Below are positions 1 through 9,166 of a DNA stretch of 64,000 bases, piece after piece. A program made the translations under genes and the position numbers. The stretch's first letter is position 1, and the number at the start of each line of letters is the position of its first letter. Origin of the DNA: Centipeda artemidis DSM 19719 (lineage in GTDB: Bacteria; Bacillota; Negativicutes; Selenomonadales; Selenomonadaceae). The notes below the pieces were generated by a model. That model searched no databases. It worked only from the letters and a program-made list of their open reading frames with translations, and was not told where the DNA came from. The stretch is from positions 31,881-95,880 of the forward strand of contig NZ_AUFU01000010.1 in assembly GCF_000426665.1 (NCBI RefSeq), in the 5' to 3' direction.

Positions 1-18
1 CCGATTGACCATCCATCT

Positions 19-831
19 TCAAAGAATTTCCTTCAGTACCCATGCGATGAGGTTTTCGCTGCACGGGACGCCGACACGGTCGGCAGCGGATTTTGCCTCT
101 TCGGAGGCGTCGGCGGGCGCGATGCCGATGTCTGCCATGCGCAGGAGAACGGCGTCGTTCCCGTAGTCGCCGCACGCAACGACGCGGCGTCCGGCATAGG
201 CGGGCATGGCACGCAGAACCTCCGCCATGTCGCCTTTGGACGTATGCGGCGCGACGTATTCCAGATAGTTCGCCTCGGAGTAGAACGAGGTCGAGATCTG
301 ATCAATGCCGAGTTCCTTTGCAAGCCGTTCGACAAAGGTTAGATTGACGGGAGCATCGTTGATGAAGAACTTGAGCCATGTTTCCTCCTCCACGTCACGC
401 AGTGTGCAGTGCTTTACGTTGTAGAATTCGCCGTCCAGACGCGGATCGTCGTTTTCCTCCGGGCTGATGACGATGCAGTCCTCTGTGGTGTAGACCTCGA
501 CACAGGCACGCGGGAACTGGTAGAGCACACGCGCGGCGAAGTCACGCCAAATATCTCCGTCGAGTGTGCGCATCTCGAGCACCTTGTCTTCCTTCAAATC
601 CTTCAGCATTGCGCCGTTGAAGAAGATGGCGGGCGCATTCACGGTGATGCCCTCAAGGTAGGGGAGTGCGGAACCGGGCGTGCGCCCTGTCGCGGGGGAA
701 AATGCACCGCCGCGCGCGGTGAACTCGTTGATGGCGCGCAGATTTTCTTCTGAGATGATCTCATAGCGCGGGATGATCGTACCGTCGAGGTCGCTGATCA
801 GGAGGATATCATCGTATCTTTTTTCATTCAT
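19..831 (-). CDS. Cof-type HAD-superfamily hydrolase (class IIB)
   Basis: 270-residue cytoplasmic hydrolase. HAD motif I is DLDGT at residues 14-18, with nucleophile D14 and acid/base D16. Motif IV, GDYGND, lies near residue 221. Between them is a large cap region, as in the Cof/YidA class IIB phosphatases, which dephosphorylate sugar phosphates, flavin or pyridoxal phosphates. The length is normal for that family. The start ATG overlaps the stop of trpG by four bases (ATGA), so it is the last gene of the minus-strand trpE-trpG group and is probably translationally coupled. The substrate cannot be read from the sequence, and a role in tryptophan metabolism is not implied by position alone. 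Confidence 0.85.
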   Translation of the reverse strand: MNEKRYDDILLISDLDGTIIPRYEIISEENLRAINEFTARGGAFSPATGRTPGSALPYLEGITVNAPAIFFNGAMLKDLKEDKVLEMRTLDGDIWRDFAARVLYQFPRACVEVYTTEDCIVISPEENDDPRLDGEFYNVKHCTLRDVEEETWLKFFINDAPVNLTFVERLAKELGIDQISTSFYSEANYLEYVAPHTSKGDMAEVLRAMPAYAGRRVVACGDYGNDAVLLRMADIGIAPADASEEAKSAADRVGVPCSENLIAWVLKEIL

Positions 832-1403
832 AGCGCATGGATTTCCTTTAGATAATTTTCCATCATTTTTCGCCCGTCGGGCGTCAGGATCGACTCGGGG
901 TGAAATTGGATGCCCTCGATGGGGAGCGTCTTGTGACGTACACCCATGATCGTTCCGTCCGCCAGCTCGCTTGTGATCTCAAGTGCATCCGGTAATGAGG
1001 TGCGATCAATGATGAGAGAGTGGTAGCGTGCAACGGTCGTTTCCTGTGGTATATCGCGGTACAGCCCTGTGCCGCAGTGGCGGATGGGGGAGGACTTCCC
1101 GTGCACGATCTCCGCTGCGCGCACAACACGCCCGCCGAATACCTCGCCGATCGCCTGATGCCCGAGGCAGACGCCGAGGATGGGGAGCGCGCCGCCGAGT
1201 GTCCGTATGACTTCCTCAGTGATGCCCGCATCCTGCGGCAGTCCGGGTCCCGGGGAGATGATGATGCCGCTGCAGCCGCGCGCGCAAATTTCGTCCGGCG
1301 AAATCATGTCGTTGCGGACGACCTCGATGTCGGCACCGATATTTCTGAGCAGCTGGTAGACGTTGTAGGTGAAGGAGTCGTAGTTGTCAAGCAAAAGCAG
1401 CAT
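828..1403 (-). CDS. trpG: Anthranilate synthase glutamine amidotransferase subunit (TrpG/PabA type)
   Basis: 191-residue class I glutamine amidotransferase. It releases ammonia from glutamine for the chorismate-using partner encoded just upstream. The nucleophile elbow GVCLGHQ puts the catalytic cysteine at C79. The His/Glu pair is in the HPES motif at H168 and E170. The oxyanion-loop motif PGPG is at about residues 51-54. The length fits single-domain TrpG/PabA. Its start lies 17 bases inside the end of trpE and its stop overlaps the HAD gene. TrpG and PabA cannot be told apart by sequence alone and one protein can serve both partners; I favour TrpG because of the partner. Confidence 0.85.
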   Translation of the reverse strand: MLLLLDNYDSFTYNVYQLLRNIGADIEVVRNDMISPDEICARGCSGIIISPGPGLPQDAGITEEVIRTLGGALPILGVCLGHQAIGEVFGGRVVRAAEIVHGKSSPIRHCGTGLYRDIPQETTVARYHSLIIDRTSLPDALEITSELADGTIMGVRHKTLPIEGIQFHPESILTPDGRKMMENYLKEIHAL

Positions 1404-2892
1404 TGTTCTCCACCTCCTCTACCACCTGAAAGAGCGCCTTGGACTTCTGCAAAATTTCGAGATATTCCTTTTCCGGCACGGAATCATTCACAATGCCCGC
1501 ACCCGAGCGGATGACCGCCGTGTCGTCGTTCTCGATGCACATGGTACGCAGGGTAATGCACATGTCCATGTTGCCGCGGAAATCCATATATCCGACCGTC
1601 CCCGCGTAGAACCCGCGCGGCGATTCTTCGAGTTCGTGAATGATCTCCATCGCGCGCAGTTTCGGTGCACCGCTGACTGTTCCGGCAGGGAATGCGGCGC
1701 GCAATACGTCCATCGGCGCATAGGCGGGCGCGATCTCACCGACGACGCTGCTCACCATATGCGAGACATGTGAGAAGCGTTCGACTGCCATGAGCTTCGG
1801 TACGCGCACCGTCCCGGGCACGCTGATGCGCCCGAGGTCGTTGCGTGCGAGATCGACGAGCATCGCGTGTTCGGCGCACTCCTTCTCATCTGCGCGGAGA
1901 TCGGCGGCGAGTGCCGCGTCCTCTTCGTCCGTCTGCCCGCGTTTCCGCGTTCCCGCGATGGGGTAGGTATAGACTGTGCTCCCCGCGACCTTGATCAGCA
2001 TCTCGGGCGACGCGCCGACGAGCTTCACCGTTCCGAAATTGTAGTAAAACATGTAGGGCGACGGGTTGACCTGCCGCAGCCGCCGGTAGAAGAGGAACGC
2101 GGGGCGCGTGATCTTCTCCGTAAAGCGGTAGGAGGGGACAACTTGGAAAATATCACCCGCGTAGATGTGCTTCTTTGCCCGCTCGATGATCTTGAGGAAT
2201 TTTTCGGGCGGCGCCGCGTGCCGCGCCATAAAGTCTACGGGCGAAGATCGCTTCGAAAGGGGGGCTGAGGGCGGGGAGAAGGGGGCAGCAAGGCGCACGC
2301 GCATCTCCGCAATCCGTGTGCGGATCATGTCGTAGAGCTCTGCGGGATCGTCGCCCTCCTTGATGTCCGCGAGATAGTGCAGATGCGCGCTTCCCTTGAG
2401 CGCATCACAGACAACGAGCCAGCGGCACATCATGAACTGCCCGAGCAGATCCTCGCCGCCAAGCGCAACACCGCGCACGCGGTCAAAGGTCGCGGCGGTC
2501 TCATAGGTGAAATAGCCCGCAAGCCCACCGTGCACGAGCGGCAGAGGCTCTTCACCTGCAGGAACGGCGGGGGTGAATCGTGCGGCATACGTCTTCATCG
2601 TTTCATGCGGCGCGCCCTCGACGACCTTCATCAGACCGTTCTCGTTGACGATCAGCTTATCGGCAAAGACCTGCACGCGCACGAACGGCTCGCCGCCGAT
2701 GAAGGAGTAGCGTCCGAACTGCTGCTGCGTCGTATCGACGGACTCCATGATGTAGCCCTTTTTCTCGCCGACCAATTTATAGTAGACGGAAACAGGCGTA
2801 TCCAGATCCATCGTCAGCTCCGTGGAGACGGTGATGAGATTTGCAGTTTTACTGTAGGATATGAAATCTTCTTTACGCGGCGTTAGTTTCAT
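1387..2892 (-). CDS. trpE: Anthranilate synthase component I
   Basis: 501-residue chorismate-binding enzyme that makes anthranilate from chorismate with ammonia supplied by TrpG. The C-terminal half carries PIAGTRKRG, DEKECAEHAMLVDLARND and FPAGTVSGAPK, plus the GAGIV block. PabB proteins usually have Lys in the PIKGT position; here it is PIAGT, which argues for TrpE. The N-terminal region has an MES element resembling the tryptophan-feedback LLES site. An in-frame start 48 bases upstream (2940) exists, but the ATG at 2892 overlaps the upstream stop as ATGA and begins the family-like N-terminus MKLTPRKEDF. No other trp genes are in the window, so the rest of the pathway must be elsewhere. A PabB role is a less likely alternative. 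Confidence 0.87.
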   Translation of the reverse strand: MKLTPRKEDFISYSKTANLITVSTELTMDLDTPVSVYYKLVGEKKGYIMESVDTTQQQFGRYSFIGGEPFVRVQVFADKLIVNENGLMKVVEGAPHETMKTYAARFTPAVPAGEEPLPLVHGGLAGYFTYETAATFDRVRGVALGGEDLLGQFMMCRWLVVCDALKGSAHLHYLADIKEGDDPAELYDMIRTRIAEMRVRLAAPFSPPSAPLSKRSSPVDFMARHAAPPEKFLKIIERAKKHIYAGDIFQVVPSYRFTEKITRPAFLFYRRLRQVNPSPYMFYYNFGTVKLVGASPEMLIKVAGSTVYTYPIAGTRKRGQTDEEDAALAADLRADEKECAEHAMLVDLARNDLGRISVPGTVRVPKLMAVERFSHVSHMVSSVVGEIAPAYAPMDVLRAAFPAGTVSGAPKLRAMEIIHELEESPRGFYAGTVGYMDFRGNMDMCITLRTMCIENDDTAVIRSGAGIVNDSVPEKEYLEILQKSKALFQVVEEVENNAAFA

Positions 2893-3194
2893 CCATTGAT
2901 CTCCATGACGACGTCGCGCTCTTTCCGGCCGAGGATCCATCCGAGCACCTTCAGCTCCGCGTAGAGCATCTGCTGCTGTTCGCGGTTGTTCTCGCGGCTG
3001 AGCTTCAGCTGCTTGTACTGCTTGCGCCCGAGATTGTAGCGTGCGAGGATTTCCGCCTCGCTCCGCATCTTGTGCCTTCCGCCTGCGTGCATCCGTACGA
3101 GTTCTTCAACGTCCGCATCCGTATAGGTCGGCTCTTTTGGCGGAGCCGCCATTTGGCGAACGAGATTCGTGATGTCCTGATCGCTCATGTCCAT
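2889..3194 (-). CDS. Conserved-looking small protein of unknown function upstream of trpE
   Basis: 101 residues, not recognised. It is highly charged, with no signal peptide or membrane segment. The middle (about residues 40-80) is rich in Lys, Arg, Glu and Gln and predicted to be helical, with the run KQYKQLKLSRENNREQQQ. The start at 3194 follows a GGGAGC Shine-Dalgarno-like stretch; a second Met two codons later is possible. Its stop overlaps the trpE start as ATGA, so it leads the trpE-trpG-HAD group and is probably coupled to trpE translation. It is too long and lacks the tryptophan run expected of a trp leader peptide. A nucleic-acid or protein-binding regulator is possible but unsupported. 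Confidence 0.6.
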   Translation of the reverse strand: MDMSDQDITNLVRQMAAPPKEPTYTDADVEELVRMHAGGRHKMRSEAEILARYNLGRKQYKQLKLSRENNREQQQMLYAELKVLGWILGRKERDVVMEING

Positions 3195-3283
3195 AGAAGA
3201 TGCTCCCTTCGTTACGTTCTACAATTATATTGAAATTAGTTTTTGTGAACTGCCATACCGAGTGGTGCGGCTAAAATGTATGA

Positions 3284-4513
3284 TTATACGGCAGCGCTGC
3301 GTGCTTCAAGATATCTTATCATCGCGTCGGCAACGTGCTTTGCGTCCTTGACGACCTGCACGACGTTCCAAGGGCCGAGGACGACGTCGCCTGCGGCAAA
3401 TACGCCGTCGCGCTCCGTCATGCCGTTCTCGTCGATCTTGACCAGCCCCTTCTCGTTGAGCGTGACGCCCTTCGTCGTACGCACAATTTTGTCCTTGACG
3501 CCCTGGCTCGCTGCGATGACCGTGCTGTCAGCGGGGATAAGGTAGGGCGCGCCCTCACTGATGAGGTTTTGCTCCTCGTCAAAGACGCGGTCGTACATCA
3601 TCGGCCCCTCCGGGGTGACGGAGTGAATACCCTTGGCATATTCAATTTCGCAGCCGTCCATGAGTGCGTACTCGAGCTCGCGCTCACTCGCGGAGATGCC
3701 GTTGCGCCGCGCGTAGATCGTGACGTATCGGCTGCCCTTGCGGATGGCAGTGCGCGCCACGTCCATTGCCGAGTTGCCCGAGCCGATGACCGCGACACGG
3801 TCGCCGAGGTGATAGACGTCCGGATTCTGGAGGTAGTTGACCGCATAGTGGCAGTTGCCAAGCGTCTCGCCGGGAATTTTAAGAGCCTTGGCGCGCCATG
3901 CGCCCGTCCCCATGAAGATCGCCTCGTACCCGTCGCGGAAGAGATCGTCCACGCGCAGCGCACTGCCGATGGTCGTGTTCGGACGGATGTGGATGCCGAG
4001 TGTTCGCAGCTTTTCTCCATAGCGATCGATTGTGGAGGGCGGCAGACGGAAATCGGGGATGCCGTAGCGCAGCATACCGCCGATCTGCTGCATCCGCTCA
4101 AAGATCGTGACGCCGTATCCCTCCTGCGCGAGCTTCACCGCGACGACGATGCCCGCGGGACCCGCGCCGATGACGGCGACGTTGTGACCATTGTAGGACT
4201 TGCGCGTGAGAACGAGCTTATCGAGGTAGGTGTCAGAGATGTAGTGCTCGATGCTCGAGATCTGGATCGGCGCGCCGCGCCGTCCCTGAATGCAGTTGCC
4301 CTCGCACTGCGCGTCGTGGTCGCAGACGAGGGAGCAGAAAACGCTCATCGGATTATTGTCGTAAAGCATTGCGCCTGCTTCGTTGATTTTCCCATCGAGG
4401 AAGAGACGGATCATCTCCGGGACGTTGGTTTGAACCGGGCATCCCTTGATGCGGCAGAGCGGCTTTTTACACTGGAGACAGCGGCGTGCCTCGTTGATGA
4501 CATGAACAGCCAT
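3284..4513 (-). CDS. GltD/NfnL-like NAD(P)-dependent oxidoreductase, stand-alone
   Basis: 409-residue flavoprotein related to the glutamate synthase small subunit. The N-terminus (about 1-100) has the cysteine-rich Fer4_20 domain: CLQCKKPLC, CPVQ, CSLVC and CEGNC, ligands for iron-sulfur clusters. FAD binding is at VIGAGPAGI. The NAD(P) Rossmann motif VIGSGNSAMDVA follows, and the C-terminal GVFAAGDV closes the FAD site. No large GltB-like synthase subunit or FNR-like partner lies next to it. It diverges from the chemoreceptor gene at 4727. Such orphan GltD paralogues can feed electrons from NADPH to other enzymes; the acceptor cannot be inferred here. Confidence 0.8.
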   Translation of the reverse strand: MAVHVINEARRCLQCKKPLCRIKGCPVQTNVPEMIRLFLDGKINEAGAMLYDNNPMSVFCSLVCDHDAQCEGNCIQGRRGAPIQISSIEHYISDTYLDKLVLTRKSYNGHNVAVIGAGPAGIVVAVKLAQEGYGVTIFERMQQIGGMLRYGIPDFRLPPSTIDRYGEKLRTLGIHIRPNTTIGSALRVDDLFRDGYEAIFMGTGAWRAKALKIPGETLGNCHYAVNYLQNPDVYHLGDRVAVIGSGNSAMDVARTAIRKGSRYVTIYARRNGISASERELEYALMDGCEIEYAKGIHSVTPEGPMMYDRVFDEEQNLISEGAPYLIPADSTVIAASQGVKDKIVRTTKGVTLNEKGLVKIDENGMTERDGVFAAGDVVLGPWNVVQVVKDAKHVADAMIRYLEARSAAV

Positions 4514-4637
4514 AGAAAGATTCCTTTCGTTTGTTTCCTAAAATAATTGCATACACATGAGTAATTATAACATACTTTCGGGATGATACAAAAGAGTTTT
4601 GCAGTGATTGATAATTACTTTTATGAGACTTAAAGAC

Positions 4638-4666
4638 TTGACAATAATATAAAATAGCGATAAGAT
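4638..4666 (+). promoter_or_regulatory. Sigma-A-type promoter for the first chemoreceptor
   Basis: TTGACA at 4638-4643, a 17-base AT-rich spacer, then TAAGAT at 4661-4666. It lies about 60 bases before the TTG start at 4727 in the divergent gap with the GltD-like gene. No sigma-28-type motility promoter was seen here. Confidence 0.7.
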
Positions 4667-4726
4667 GCGCTGGAAAGATGAGCAGATAGATATAATTATT
4701 TCATGGGTCAAGGAGGGTGTGGTATT

Positions 4727-6733
4727 TTGCAATTCAAATCTATTAGGACAAAGTTTTTAGCGCTTGTTCTTCCTATCGTGCTCATCGGCTTCCTCGTGTT
4801 TTTTGGGGTCAGTTACAAGACGGCAAGCGATATGCTCGATACAAATGCCGAGACAATTGGCGTCGGCATCGGAAAACAGGCGGGACTCGAGGTGCGGCGG
4901 GTTTTTGAAAGCAACAAAGCGCATTTGGAAGAAATGGCGTCCGACGACGCGTTTCTGCATGGGGATGATGCTGCAAAAATTGCCAAGATGAAGCAAGTGA
5001 AGCAGAATGCGCAGGTATTCTCTGTGATCTCTTATCTTGATATGACAGGGAAAGGGTTCAGCGTTGAAGGCGAACAGATCGAGCGTTCCGGTCGGGATTA
5101 TTTCAAAAAAGTCATGCAAACACAGCAGACCGTGATCTCAGAGCCGCTCATATCGGGGAGTACAGGAAAAGTTGCCACGGTCATTGCGGTTCCCGTGAAG
5201 GCGAACGGCACCGTTATCGGAGTGGTGACCGGAACGGTCAAGCTCTCGAATTTCAACGATGATCTTAAGAACCTTTTTGTGCACCGTACAGGTCATATGA
5301 TGATTGCGGACGAATCCGGCATTGTTATTATAGATCCGACGGATGAGTCGCAGGTTGGTAAACTTGATCTCAGCAAAGATATTCCAAACAAGCCGAATGG
5401 GGCGCCGCTTGTCGCGGGATTTAAGGATGTCCTCGACAAGAACGATTCGACCGTTGTTCACTATGTGGATGGGAACGGCGAGGATCTGACGGCAATGCTC
5501 GTACCGGTGCAGCTTGACGGCCGCCGCTGGGTCGTGATCGGCGAGGTGGCGACGCGTGAGGTTCGTGAGGAAGCAAACAGTCTCCTCGGCATTCTCGCAG
5601 GGCTGACGCTCGTGATGCTTCTTCTCGTGTCGGGCATTGTCTTCATGATGACGAACAGCTTTGCCGTCAATATTAAAAAGGTGGTTCACGCATGTGATCT
5701 CCTGAATGACGGGGATCTGCGCGACAGACCGAAGACAATCACCTCGGAGGATGAGCTGGGGCAGCTCTCCGACGGCTTCATCAAGATGCGCAGGACGCTG
5801 CATGATCTCATCAACAATGTCCAGTCCCATGCCCTTGAGCTCTCTAAGTCGGCGGAAGCAGTATCGCATGCGTCGCAGCAGTCGGCGGATGCATCGACGC
5901 AGGTGGCGGACACCATCACGGAGATTGCTGCAGGTGCGGAGAAGCAGCATGAGTCGGCAGTCTCGGTGACGAACGCGGCGACGGCGATCTCGGAGCATAC
6001 GGCGACGATGTCGGAGCGTGCGGAGGAAGTCGCCGCGGTCACGAACAATACCATCGAGCGCGTCCGCGAAGGGCGTCACTCGATTGACAAAGTCGTGAGC
6101 TACATGCAGCAGATCAAGACCGGATCGGAGACGGTCGACGCCGCAATTACGGCGCTTGGAAAGAGCTCTGAGGAGATCAGCCACAGCGTTGACGTTATCG
6201 CGAGCATCGCGGAGCAGACAAACCTGCTCGCGCTCAACGCCGCCATCGAAGCGGCGCGTGCGGGTGAGCACGGGCGCGGATTTGCAGTCGTCGCCGAGGA
6301 AGTCCGCAAGCTCGCCGAAGAATCGGGCGAGTTCTCCAAGAAGATCTCGCAGACGATGCAGTCCGTGCAGTCCGATATGGAGCGCGCCATTGAGGCGGGC
6401 AGGCGCGGCGGTGAATACGTCAGCAACGGTCTGACCTCGGTGCAGACCGCGGATGAAGTATTCCAGTCGATTTCGGCTGCGATTCAGCAGCTTGATGCGG
6501 GCGTGAAGGGCATTACCGACGGCATTCGTCAAATGGACAGCGAGACGCAGACGGTACGCGAGCAGATTGTCTCCGTGCAGGAGGTCAGCATGTCAAACGC
6601 GAGCGGTGTGCAGTCCGTTTCGGGCGCGGCGCAGGAACAGTCGGCATCGATGGAAGAGATCTCGGCAGAGACACGGACACTCTCGAATCTCGCGGATCAG
6701 CTTGCCGGGGAAACAAAGGTGTTCAAATTATAA
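4727..6733 (+). CDS. Methyl-accepting chemotaxis protein (membrane chemoreceptor 1)
   Basis: 668-residue transmembrane receptor that signals through CheA/CheW to the flagellar motor. TM1 is at about residues 9-28. The extracytoplasmic ligand domain (about 30-280) looks like a double-Cache fold. TM2 is at about 285-308, followed by HAMP, then the signalling domain with the hairpin tip [20 protein letters not shown] use the TTG at 4727: AGGAGG at 4711-4716 is ten bases upstream, and the paralogue at 7071 starts at the same residue ([10 protein letters not shown]). The ATG at 4703 would add eight residues and lacks its own Shine-Dalgarno. The ligand is unknown. Confidence 0.9.
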   Translation: MQFKSIRTKFLALVLPIVLIGFLVFFGVSYKTASDMLDTNAETIGVGIGKQAGLEVRRVFESNKAHLEEMASDDAFLHGDDAAKIAKMKQVKQNAQVFSVISYLDMTGKGFSVEGEQIERSGRDYFKKVMQTQQTVISEPLISGSTGKVATVIAVPVKANGTVIGVVTGTVKLSNFNDDLKNLFVHRTGHMMIADESGIVIIDPTDESQVGKLDLSKDIPNKPNGAPLVAGFKDVLDKNDSTVVHYVDGNGEDLTAMLVPVQLDGRRWVVIGEVATREVREEANSLLGILAGLTLVMLLLVSGIVFMMTNSFAVNIKKVVHACDLLNDGDLRDRPKTITSEDELGQLSDGFIKMRRTLHDLINNVQSHALELSKSAEAVSHASQQSADASTQVADTITEIAAGAEKQHESAVSVTNAATAISEHTATMSERAEEVAAVTNNTIERVREGRHSIDKVVSYMQQIKTGSETVDAAITALGKSSEEISHSVDVIASIAEQTNLLALNAAIEAARAGEHGRGFAVVAEEVRKLAEESGEFSKKISQTMQSVQSDMERAIEAGRRGGEYVSNGLTSVQTADEVFQSISAAIQQLDAGVKGITDGIRQMDSETQTVREQIVSVQEVSMSNASGVQSVSGAAQEQSASMEEISAETRTLSNLADQLAGETKVFKL

Positions 6734-7070
6734 TATTCACCATAGTATTATGATACAGCAGGGCTGCTGCACGAAATGTTTTTCAGCATATGTGCAGCAA
6801 GCCCTTTTTTGATTTTGATCTTGAATACGGTATGTCGCAATAAATCGTTCAAGGACGCAGCGGTGTAGTTTCCTGTGAGGTCGGCATATGTTATTAAGGG
6901 ATCGGGATGATGCAAATGTGTTCTATGAAGAATTTGAATATTTATTACCATTATATGTTAATAATTTAATTATGGTATGTCTTGTTAATGTTGGAAAAAT
7001 ATGATACGATTCATCGCAATAGTAGTATGTGAATGGGAATCTATGTGGTTTTTTAAGGAGAGAAGGAAAA
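6734..7070 (+). other. 337-base gap between the two chemoreceptor genes, no gene seen
   Basis: AT-rich stretch holding the terminator of the first receptor near its left end and a possible weak promoter near its right end (TTGTTA at 6982-6987, 17-base spacer, TACGAT at 7005-7010). I see no credible coding region, RNA gene or riboswitch in it. Confidence 0.6.
6762..6812 (+). terminator. Rho-independent terminator after chemoreceptor 1
   Basis: Arms GGGCTGCTGCAC (6763-6774) and GTGCAGCAAGCCC (6794-6806) pair with one bulged A across a 19-base loop, followed by six T. The GGCTGCTGCA core recurs in other terminators of the window. Confidence 0.8.
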
Positions 7071-9077
7071 ATGCAGTTTAAGTCTATCAGGACGAAGTTT
7101 CTTGCCTTTGTCCTGCCCGTTGTGCTGATCGGTTTTCTCGTATTCTTTGGCGTGAGCTATAAGATGTCGAGCGGTATGCTCGACGAGAACGCCGCAACGA
7201 TCGGCAAAGGCATCGGCAAGCAGGCGGCGCTCGAGGTGCAGCGTGTTTTCGGCATGAACGAGGTGCAGCTAGAGGCAATGGCGCGTGATGACTCCATGAT
7301 CCATGGGGATGACGCCACAAAGCTCGCGAAGATGCAGGAGCTCAAGAGGGATACGGATGTATTCTCGAACATAGGCTACATCAATCTCGACGGCACCGGG
7401 TTCGATGTGGACAATAACGTCCTCAACCGTGCGGATCGCGAGTATTTTAAGAGGGCGGTACAGACACAGAAAACCGTCATTTCCGAGCCTGTCATCTCGT
7501 CGATTACGGGGAAGGTCGTTGTGGTCATCGCGGTTCCGGTGAAGGACAACGGCGTACTCAAGGGCATCATTGCGGGAACGGTCGGACTTTCGAACTTCGA
7601 CGAGACGCTTGCTTCAATGGCGACATACAAGACGGGACAGCTCGTGGTCGCAGATGAGTCGGGACTCGTCATCATCCATCCGAACGAGCAGCAGCAGGTC
7701 GGCAAGCTTGACTTCAGCAAGGAAGTATCGAGTGTGAAGATTTCGCCGAGCCTTGTGACGGCGTTCAAGGAAGCCCTCGATAAGGATGCACCCGCAACAG
7801 CACACTATGAGCGCGAGTCCGGTGAGGAGATGACGGGAATTCTCGTTCCGGTACATCTCGAGGGGCGCCGCTGGGTCATCATGTCCGAGGCGTCGGACAA
7901 CGAGATCCTCGCAAGCGCACATCATCTTCTTCTGATCCTTGCGGGGCTGACCATCGTGATGCTTCTTGCCATTTCGGCGATCATCTTCTTCATCTCCCAT
8001 AATTTTGCGGAAGGCATCAAGCGCATTGTCCGCGTCTGCGAGATTCTGAACAGCGGCGATCTGCGTGAGATACCGAAGACCATTACGTCCCAAGACGAGA
8101 TGGGGCAGCTCTCTGACGGGTTCATCCAAATGAGCCGCACGCTCAACAAGCTCATCAAGGGGATTCAGGCGAATGCGGGTGATCTCTCCGAATCAGCCGG
8201 GGCGCTGACGGATGCATCCCAGCAGTCGGCAGAGGCGTCGAACCACGTTGCTGTGTCTATCACGGAGATTGCGGAAGGCGTCGAGCGTCAGTCGGAGGCA
8301 TCTCGCTCCGTATCAGAGGCCGCGGCGGCGATCTCGAATCATGCGGCGGAGATGTCCAAGCGTGCAGAGTCAGTGGCTCAGGTGACGAGCGATACGGTCG
8401 AGCGCGTCAACGAAGGACGCCGCTCCATCGATGAAGTCGTCAACTACATGCATCAGATCAAGACGGGATCGGAGACCATTGAAGGCGCGATCACGGCGCT
8501 CGGACGCAGCTCCGAGGAGATCAGCCGCAGTGTCGACGTCATTGCGGGCATCGCGGAGCAGACAAACCTGCTCGCACTGAACGCCGCCATTGAAGCGGCG
8601 CGCGCGGGCGAGCATGGACGCGGCTTCGCGGTCGTTGCTGAGGAAGTCCGTAAGCTTGCCGAGGAGTCGGGAGAATTCTCTAAGAAGATTTCCCAGACGA
8701 TGCAGTCCATCCAGGGCGACATGGATCGTGCGATGGAGGCAGGAAAGAGCGGCAGCGCAGATGTCGCGCGCGGGCTCGAGTCCGTACAGACAGCGGACGG
8801 CGTGTTCCAGTCCATCTATGATGCGATTCAAGATCTCGGTGACGGGGTACAGGGCATCACGGCGGGCATCCAGCAGATGGAGGGCGAGACGCAGACGGTG
8901 CGCGCACAGGTCGAAGAGATCCAAAAGGTCAGCACGGCGAATGCGGACAACGCACAGAACGTCTCTGCGGCGACCGAGGAGCAGTCGGCTTCCATGGAGG
9001 AGATCGCGGCGTCGACGCGGCGTCTCTCGAACCTTGCCGAAGAGCTTGCCGAGGAAACGAAAAAGTTCAAACTCTAA
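7071..9077 (+). CDS. Methyl-accepting chemotaxis protein (membrane chemoreceptor 2)
   Basis: 668 residues, the same length and layout as the receptor at 4727: TM1 at about 9-28, double-Cache-like sensor to about 280, TM2, HAMP, and a signalling domain whose tip and flanks ([19 protein letters not shown]) are identical over a long stretch. The sensor halves differ more than the signalling halves, which suggests duplication followed by change of ligand. Start is the ATG at 7071, behind AAGGAG and AGAAGG; an upstream GTG at 7029 would add 14 residues that the paralogue lacks. No chemotaxis kinase genes are adjacent. Confidence 0.9.
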   Translation: MQFKSIRTKFLAFVLPVVLIGFLVFFGVSYKMSSGMLDENAATIGKGIGKQAALEVQRVFGMNEVQLEAMARDDSMIHGDDATKLAKMQELKRDTDVFSNIGYINLDGTGFDVDNNVLNRADREYFKRAVQTQKTVISEPVISSITGKVVVVIAVPVKDNGVLKGIIAGTVGLSNFDETLASMATYKTGQLVVADESGLVIIHPNEQQQVGKLDFSKEVSSVKISPSLVTAFKEALDKDAPATAHYERESGEEMTGILVPVHLEGRRWVIMSEASDNEILASAHHLLLILAGLTIVMLLAISAIIFFISHNFAEGIKRIVRVCEILNSGDLREIPKTITSQDEMGQLSDGFIQMSRTLNKLIKGIQANAGDLSESAGALTDASQQSAEASNHVAVSITEIAEGVERQSEASRSVSEAAAAISNHAAEMSKRAESVAQVTSDTVERVNEGRRSIDEVVNYMHQIKTGSETIEGAITALGRSSEEISRSVDVIAGIAEQTNLLALNAAIEAARAGEHGRGFAVVAEEVRKLAEESGEFSKKISQTMQSIQGDMDRAMEAGKSGSADVARGLESVQTADGVFQSIYDAIQDLGDGVQGITAGIQQMEGETQTVRAQVEEIQKVSTANADNAQNVSAATEEQSASMEEIAASTRRLSNLAEELAEETKKFKL

Positions 9078-9095
9078 TACAAGCAGAGTTTTCAA

Positions 9096-9127
9096 AAACG
9101 GGGCATTGCACTTGCAGTGCCCCGTTT
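9096..9127 (+). terminator. Terminator-like hairpin after chemoreceptor 2
   Basis: AAACGGGGCATTG pairs with CAGTGCCCCGTTT with one wobble across a short loop. The downstream tract is only weakly T-rich, so termination efficiency is uncertain. Confidence 0.6.
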
Positions 9128-9166
9128 GCTGTTGTATGATAGAGGATATACAAAGGAGGCGTTTTC

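Noticed and set aside
1387..2892. PabB (aminodeoxychorismate synthase) instead of TrpE, to fit the folate genes nearby
   Set aside because: The PIAGT motif lacks the lysine of PabB (PIKGT), and the folate operon is a separate unit on the other strand 9 kb away. A double role of TrpG stays possible.
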